Shown here piece by piece: positions 60,726-64,000 of a stretch of DNA of 64,000 nt (position 1 is its first letter; the number at the start of each line of letters is the position of its first letter). The stretch comes from CALEMW01 sp035447065. GTDB taxonomy: Bacteria; Krumholzibacteriota; Krumholzibacteriia; LZORAL124-64-63. Both the position numbers and the translations under genes were made by a program. The stretch is taken from positions 62,001-126,000 of the forward strand of contig DAOTGJ010000002.1 of assembly GCA_035447065.1 (NCBI GenBank), written 5' to 3'. Under the pieces are notes generated by a model that was given only the letters and a program-made list of their open reading frames with translations, ran no database searches and was not told where the DNA came from.

Positions 60726-60756
60726 AAAAAACGGGGCCGACCCGAAGGCCGGCCCC
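60726..60756 (-). terminator. Terminator after OB-like paralog 3
   Basis: 10-bp stem (GGGGCCG outer part, one G-U pair) capped by a TTCG tetraloop and followed by six T on the minus strand. Confidence 0.85.
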
Positions 60757-60784
60757 ATGGCGATCCCGCGAAGACCGGAGGTCC

Positions 60785-61468
60785 CTAGCGGAACAGGGTC
60801 TTCAGCGCTCCGAAGCCCAAGGTCTCGTTGGCCACGGTGCAGTCCGTCACGCAGATGGCGTCGGCGAAGGGCTCGAGCTTGTACTCGCCGAAGCTGTAGA
60901 TCAGCACGCCGGTGGCGCAGTTGTAGCAGTCGCCCAGGGACACGGTGGTGTCGTCGTACCAGTAGTCGTCCAGCTTCAGGAAGGTGCCCGGGGTCTCGTA
61001 GGACTCCACCACCCACTCGCCGAAGGAGTTGGGGGCCGTGGTCACGGTCATGCCGTCGGTCACCTTGATGAAGCAGCCCTCGTAGGCCTCGCCGATGTCG
61101 GCCACGGTCACGGGCAGGGGGTAGATGGCGCCGTTGTGCACGCCGGTCATGGTCACGTAGCCGGTGACGTCGGTGGAGACGTTGATCTCCGTGAAGTCGA
61201 AGTACTCCTCGTACAGGCCCTTCACGTCCACCAGGTCGCCCACGGCCACGCCGGGAGCGCTGCCGGTGTAGACCCACACGCCGGCGTAGGGGGCGTTGGG
61301 ATCTTCGGTGATGCAGAGGCCGTTGGAGCGCAGGGCCACGACCACGGCGTCGGTCACGGTGATCTCGTCGCCGATGGCATAGACGCCCATCTGCAGGTCC
61401 ACGATGGTGCCGGCCTGGGCGGCGGCGACGGTCAGCAGCAGCAGGGTCGCGACGATCGCATGCTTCAT
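60785..61468 (-). CDS. Secreted OB-fold-like protein with C-terminal LKTLFR tag, paralog 3
   Basis: 227 residues from ATG 61468 (GGAAAGGACC upstream). Signal peptide MKHAIVATLLLLTVAAAQA. Core as in paralog 2: DLQMGVYAIGDEITVTDAVV, CITEDPNAPYAGVWVYTG, AVGDLVDVKGLYEEYFDFTE, GVHNGAIYPLPVT, YWYDDTTVSLGDCYNCATG, AICVTDC. Ends TLGFGALKTLFR. The Cys pair in DCYNC and the pair in CVTDC probably form disulphides, since the mature protein is extracytoplasmic. Its own terminator at 60726-60756 suggests monocistronic expression. Confidence 0.72.
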   Translation of the reverse strand: MKHAIVATLLLLTVAAAQAGTIVDLQMGVYAIGDEITVTDAVVVALRSNGLCITEDPNAPYAGVWVYTGSAPGVAVGDLVDVKGLYEEYFDFTEINVSTDVTGYVTMTGVHNGAIYPLPVTVADIGEAYEGCFIKVTDGMTVTTAPNSFGEWVVESYETPGTFLKLDDYWYDDTTVSLGDCYNCATGVLIYSFGEYKLEPFADAICVTDCTVANETLGFGALKTLFR

Positions 61469-61558
61469 GGCTGAGGTCCTTTCCGGTGCGGTTCGAGTGA
61501 GGCGGTTGCGAAGGCGGAACGATAACCCATCGATCAGGGACAATCATGTGAATTCCAT

Positions 61559-61590
61559 AAAAAAGCCGGCCCCGCGTGGGCGGGGCCGGC
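61559..61590 (-). terminator. Terminator after OB-like paralog 4
   Basis: Perfect 11-bp stem (GCCGGCCCCGC with its complement), loop of 4, then six T on the minus strand. Confidence 0.9.
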
Positions 61591-61612
61591 CAAGGAGACG
61601 TCGGGACCCGGT

Positions 61613-62302
61613 TTAGCGGTACCCGGCCTTGATCTCGCTGAAGGAGCGGGCCTCGTTCTCCACCGTGCACTGGATGGAGCACACGCCGCCCTCGTGGACC
61701 AGCAGGCGGTAGGCGCCGTCCACGATGACCAGGATGCCGCGGGCGCAGGTGGCGCAGTCGCCCAGCGACACCGAGCCGGCGTCGTAGCCCAGGGCCGCCA
61801 GGTGCAGGGCGTCGCCGGGGTTCTCCAGGGAGTCCATGACCCACACGCCCTCGGCGTCGGGCAGCGCGGACACGCTCATGCCCTCGCCCACCTCCACGTA
61901 GTTGCCCTCGTACAGGGCGCCGTCCACGAGGACGTCGGCCAGGGTCAGGTCCAGGGGGAAGATCTCGCCCAGGTGCGTGCCGGGGATCTGCAGGTACCCG
62001 GAAGGATCGGCGGGCACGTCCAGCACGGACATGCCGCCCACCTCGGCGTACACGCCCTTCACGTGGGCCAGATCGCCGATCTGGGCGGTCGGGGCGCCGC
62101 CGGTATGCACGAAGATCCCGGAGCGGGCGGTCACCGGATCCTCGCTGAGGAAGAGGCCGTCGTCCAGCACGCCGGTCACCACGGCGCCGTTGACGGTCAC
62201 CACGTCACCGAGCGCGTAGGCTCCGGTCTGGACGTCCACGATGGTTCCGGCGGAGGCCGCACCGGCGATCAGCAGCAGCAGGCAGGTCGTCAGTTTGGTC
62301 AT
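61613..62302 (-). CDS. Secreted OB-fold-like protein with C-terminal IKAGYR tag, paralog 4
   Basis: 229 residues from ATG 62302 (AAAGGAACC upstream). Signal peptide MTKLTTCLLLLIAGAASA. Core: DVQTGAYALGDVVTVNGAVVTGVL, LFLSEDPVTARSGIFVHTGG, QIGDLAHVKGVYAEVGG, GTHLGEIFPLDLT, LGYDAGSVSLGDCATCARG, VCSIQC. Tail ARSFSEIKAGYR. More diverged than paralogs 2 and 3 but with the same Cys positions and the same SEDP turn. No enzyme motif seen. Confidence 0.7.
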   Translation of the reverse strand: MTKLTTCLLLLIAGAASAGTIVDVQTGAYALGDVVTVNGAVVTGVLDDGLFLSEDPVTARSGIFVHTGGAPTAQIGDLAHVKGVYAEVGGMSVLDVPADPSGYLQIPGTHLGEIFPLDLTLADVLVDGALYEGNYVEVGEGMSVSALPDAEGVWVMDSLENPGDALHLAALGYDAGSVSLGDCATCARGILVIVDGAYRLLVHEGGVCSIQCTVENEARSFSEIKAGYR

Positions 62303-62371
62303 GAGGTCGGTTCCTTTCCAGGGCGTGGTCACGGGCGATGCGTTCCGAGGATTTCATTCCCGGACGTGGAA

Positions 62372-62401
62372 CGGGGCCGGCTCCGGGAAGAACCGGCCCC
62401 G
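62372..62401 (-). terminator. Hairpin after OB-like paralog 5
   Basis: 9-bp stem CGGGGCCGG with its complement, 12-nt loop, then TTCC on the minus strand; a weaker terminator than those after paralogs 2-4. Confidence 0.55.
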
Positions 62402-62425
62402 CGGGGTCCGAGGATGGGGTCCGCG

Positions 62426-63115
62426 CTAGCGGAAGAGGGCCTTCACGGCGCCGAGGCTCATGTCCTCGTTGGCCACGGTGCAGTCGGTCTCCTCAACCGA
62501 CAGGACCTTGAACACCCACTGGTTCTGGTACCAGGTGAACATGCCGTAGGCGTTGTTGTAGCAGTCGCCCACGTCCACGGTGGCGTAGTCGAAGAAGTAG
62601 TCGCCGAAGATCACGGACAGCTGGGTCTCCACCGAGTCGGCGCGCCACAGGCCGCCGGCCAGCAGCTCCTGCACGATCATGCCGTCGGTGATGGTCAGCA
62701 CGTGACTCTCGTAGGCCTCGGGGTCCGTGAAGAGCTCGATGGTGGTCACGAACAGCGCCGGCAGGGCGGCGGTGCCGGTGACGGTGTAGCCGGCGTCCGT
62801 GGGGTAGAGCAGGTTGATCTCGGCGCGGCCGGCGTTGTCGCGGACCAGGCCGCGCAGGTCCACCACGTCGCCCACGTTGACGGTCGGCGCGGCGCCCTCG
62901 TACACCCAGATGGCGGTGTAGGGGCCGGCGGGCAGCGAGGTCACCGTGAAGCTGTTGGCCTGCACGGCGGTGACCACGGCGCCGCTGATCTCCACCACGC
63001 TGCCCGGGGCGTACACGCCCGTGCGGACCTCGTAGATGCTGGCGTCGAAGCTGGGCATGGCCAGCACGGCCGTGGCCAGCAGGGCGGTCAGAACGGAAGC
63101 GGTGACGAAACGCAT
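62426..63115 (-). CDS. Secreted OB-fold-like protein with C-terminal VKALFR tag, paralog 5
   Basis: 229 residues, ATG 63115 after GAAGGAGAGG. Signal peptide MRFVTASVLTALLATAVLA. Core: EVRTGVYAPGSVVEISGAVVTAV, YTAIWVYEGAAPTVNVGDVVDLRGLV, YFFDYATVDVGDCYNNAYG, EETDC. One Cys of each conserved pair is lost (CYNN for CYNC; only one Cys in EETDC), so both disulphide partners were dropped together. Tail DMSLGAVKALFR. It is the first gene of the array on the minus strand, with a promoter at 63249-63277 and a 127-base leader. Confidence 0.7.
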   Translation of the reverse strand: MRFVTASVLTALLATAVLAMPSFDASIYEVRTGVYAPGSVVEISGAVVTAVQANSFTVTSLPAGPYTAIWVYEGAAPTVNVGDVVDLRGLVRDNAGRAEINLLYPTDAGYTVTGTAALPALFVTTIELFTDPEAYESHVLTITDGMIVQELLAGGLWRADSVETQLSVIFGDYFFDYATVDVGDCYNNAYGMFTWYQNQWVFKVLSVEETDCTVANEDMSLGAVKALFR

Positions 63116-63248
63116 GTTGTCCTCTCCTTCAAGGCGGCTTTCCCGGCCGAAGGATCGGGCGGTCAGTCCCTCGGCATCCCCCTCCCGAAGCCCCTGCCGG
63201 ACATGACTTGCCGCAGGTGATCTTCGGGTCCCTTTTCAAGTGGGTATG

Positions 63249-63277
63249 ATGATAACACAATCCCCAGCCAGGCGAAA
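63249..63277 (-). promoter_or_regulatory. Promoter of OB-like paralog 5
   Basis: Minus strand: TTTCGC (63277-63272), 17-base spacer ending TGT, TATCAT (63254-63249), inside TGTTATCATCATAC, the same 14 bases as before the endonuclease gene at 26534-26547. Confidence 0.5.
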
Positions 63278-63307
63278 GACCCATATTGCAGAAAAAGAGA
63301 CTGACAT

Positions 63308-63343
63308 AAAAAAAGAGTGCATCCAGCACGGGGCTGGATGCAC
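63308..63343 (-). terminator. Terminator of rpsD
   Basis: Perfect 11-bp stem (GTGCATCCAGC with its complement), 5-nt loop, then TCTTTTTTT on the minus strand, 30 bases after the rpsD stop. Confidence 0.9.
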
Positions 63344-63372
63344 ATCTTCGCAACCAATTGCTCTGGTGTCCC

Positions 63373-63981
63373 TTAGCGCGAGTAGTACTCGATGACCAGG
63401 GGCAGCTCGCAGAGCACGGGCACCTCGTCCCGCGGGGGGTCATAGAGGAACTTCACGGAGAAGTTCTTCTTGTCCCGCTCCAGGTACGGCGGGCAGTTGC
63501 CGGCGGTGTCCATGGCGATCTGGAAGCAGTCCAGCTTGCGGCTCTTCTCCTTCACGGTCACCACCTGGCCGGGGCGCACGCGGTAGGAGGCGATGTCCAC
63601 CTTCTGGCCGTCCACCTGGATGTGGCCGTGGCCCACGTACTGGCGGGCGGCGTAGATGGAGCGGGCCAGGCCGGCGCGGGCCACCACGGCGTCCAGGCGC
63701 GACTCCAGGAGCTGCACCAGCGAGTTGTTCATGTCGCCCTTGCGCGAGGCCTTCTCGTAGTAGTTGCGCATCTGGCGCTCATGGATGTTGTACTGGGCGC
63801 GCAGCTTCTGCTTCTCCAGCAGCTGCATCTTGTACGGCGACATCTTGCGCCGGCGCATCTGCTGGGTCAGGCCGTGCTGGCCGGGCGGGTACGGGCGCTT
63901 GTTCAGGTAGCGGTCGGACTTGGGCGTCAGGGGGATCCCCAACGACCGCGACTTCTTGATCTTGGGACCGTTGTACTTCAC
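63373..63981 (-). CDS. rpsD: 30S ribosomal protein S4
   Basis: 202 residues, complete, with ATG 63981 and GGAGGAAGCC just upstream. RPYPPGQHG, KQKLRAQYNIHERQMRNYYEKA in parts, LESRLDAVVARAGLARSIYAARQYVGHGHIQVDG (S4 RNA-binding domain, split by me) and the closing YYSR are family marks. The N-terminus lacks the four zinc-binding cysteines found in some S4 proteins, so this is the C-minus form. It binds 16S rRNA early in assembly. It is followed directly by a strong terminator, so it is not joined to rpoA or rplQ on this side. Confidence 0.96.
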   Translation of the reverse strand: MKYNGPKIKKSRSLGIPLTPKSDRYLNKRPYPPGQHGLTQQMRRRKMSPYKMQLLEKQKLRAQYNIHERQMRNYYEKASRKGDMNNSLVQLLESRLDAVVARAGLARSIYAARQYVGHGHIQVDGQKVDIASYRVRPGQVVTVKEKSRKLDCFQIAMDTAGNCPPYLERDKKNFSVKFLYDPPRDEVPVLCELPLVIEYYSR

Positions 63982-64000
63982 GGCTTCCTCCGGGAAAGCT

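Noticed and set aside
58924..62401. Regularly spaced hairpins in the OB-like array considered as a repeat family
   Set aside because: Their sequences are unrelated and each sits 20-30 bases after a stop codon, three with strong T runs; they are individual terminators.

Overview
This is a high-GC (about 70 %), gene-dense window from a Gram-negative bacterium: it has outer-membrane porin and usher proteins, an LPS heptose epimerase (hldD) and lipoproteins. Three secreted proteins end in the FlgD-like Ig fold (PNPFNP start, GVYLxRVRS-type end) that is common in the FCB superphylum and neighbouring candidate phyla (Krumholzibacteriota, Eisenbacteria and similar). An uncultured relative of that group is my best guess; no rRNA is present to test it. 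I see no tRNA, rRNA, CRISPR array, transposase or phage gene.

Layout. 1-8.7 kb: N-terminus of an aminopeptidase P, a secreted protein with two CBM20-like modules, a MarR regulator with a striking palindromic operator, the fused isobutyryl-CoA mutase IcmF, MetA-type homoserine acyltransferase, a Cys-cluster protein and a cysteine desulfurase. 8.7-10.9 kb: secreted Asp-box (Ycf48-like) protein. 10.9-20.0 kb: one seven-gene minus-strand operon (histidine kinase, nucleotide transporter fused to HEAT repeats and a cyclic-nucleotide-binding domain, response regulator, porin, phosphate-binding-like protein, second histidine kinase, exported SurE). 20.1-29 kb: DUF819 permease, DUF4230 protein, nitronate-monooxygenase-like enzyme, DUF6884-like protein, SppA peptidase, secreted endonuclease I, a probable small RNA, a toast-rack protein and a spondin-domain protein. 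29-34.5 kb: complete 2-oxoglutarate dehydrogenase operon (sucA, sucB, lpd). 34.9-37.8 kb: PgeF/YfiH and a large lipoprotein. 37.9-43.7 kb: a chaperone-usher-like locus with DUF4402 subunits. 43.8-49.1 kb: Mur ligase with L,D-transpeptidase, diverging from a PTA/PTB-butyrate kinase fusion plus phosphate butyryltransferase. 49.4-52.3 kb: octaheme HAO-like cytochrome with a NapC-type membrane cytochrome. 52.4-58.9 kb: HDOD protein, glycerophosphodiesterase, a hydrolase bracketed by two giant perfect hairpins, a hexapeptide acyltransferase, a PPC-domain secreted protein, hldD and DUF3228. 59-63.1 kb: five tandem paralogous secreted OB-fold-like proteins, each followed by its own hairpin or terminator. 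63.4-64 kb: rpsD.

How it fits together. The TCA complex, IcmF and the Ptb/Buk genes point to acyl-CoA interconversion and substrate-level phosphorylation; the multiheme pair points to periplasmic nitrogen-oxide or hydroxylamine electron transfer. The exported proteins fall in two classes: those with a FlgD-like C-terminal domain, and seven proteins that all end in the same short motif (E, two residues, then roughly S-F-[SG]-x-[LIV]-K-[AT]-x-[FY]-R and stop). That tag, the seven-gene nucleotide/phosphate operon, the paired hairpins at 54.1 and 55.6 kb, and the small RNA at 26.7 kb carrying a 14-nt complement of the 16S rRNA 3' end are the most promising undescribed elements.
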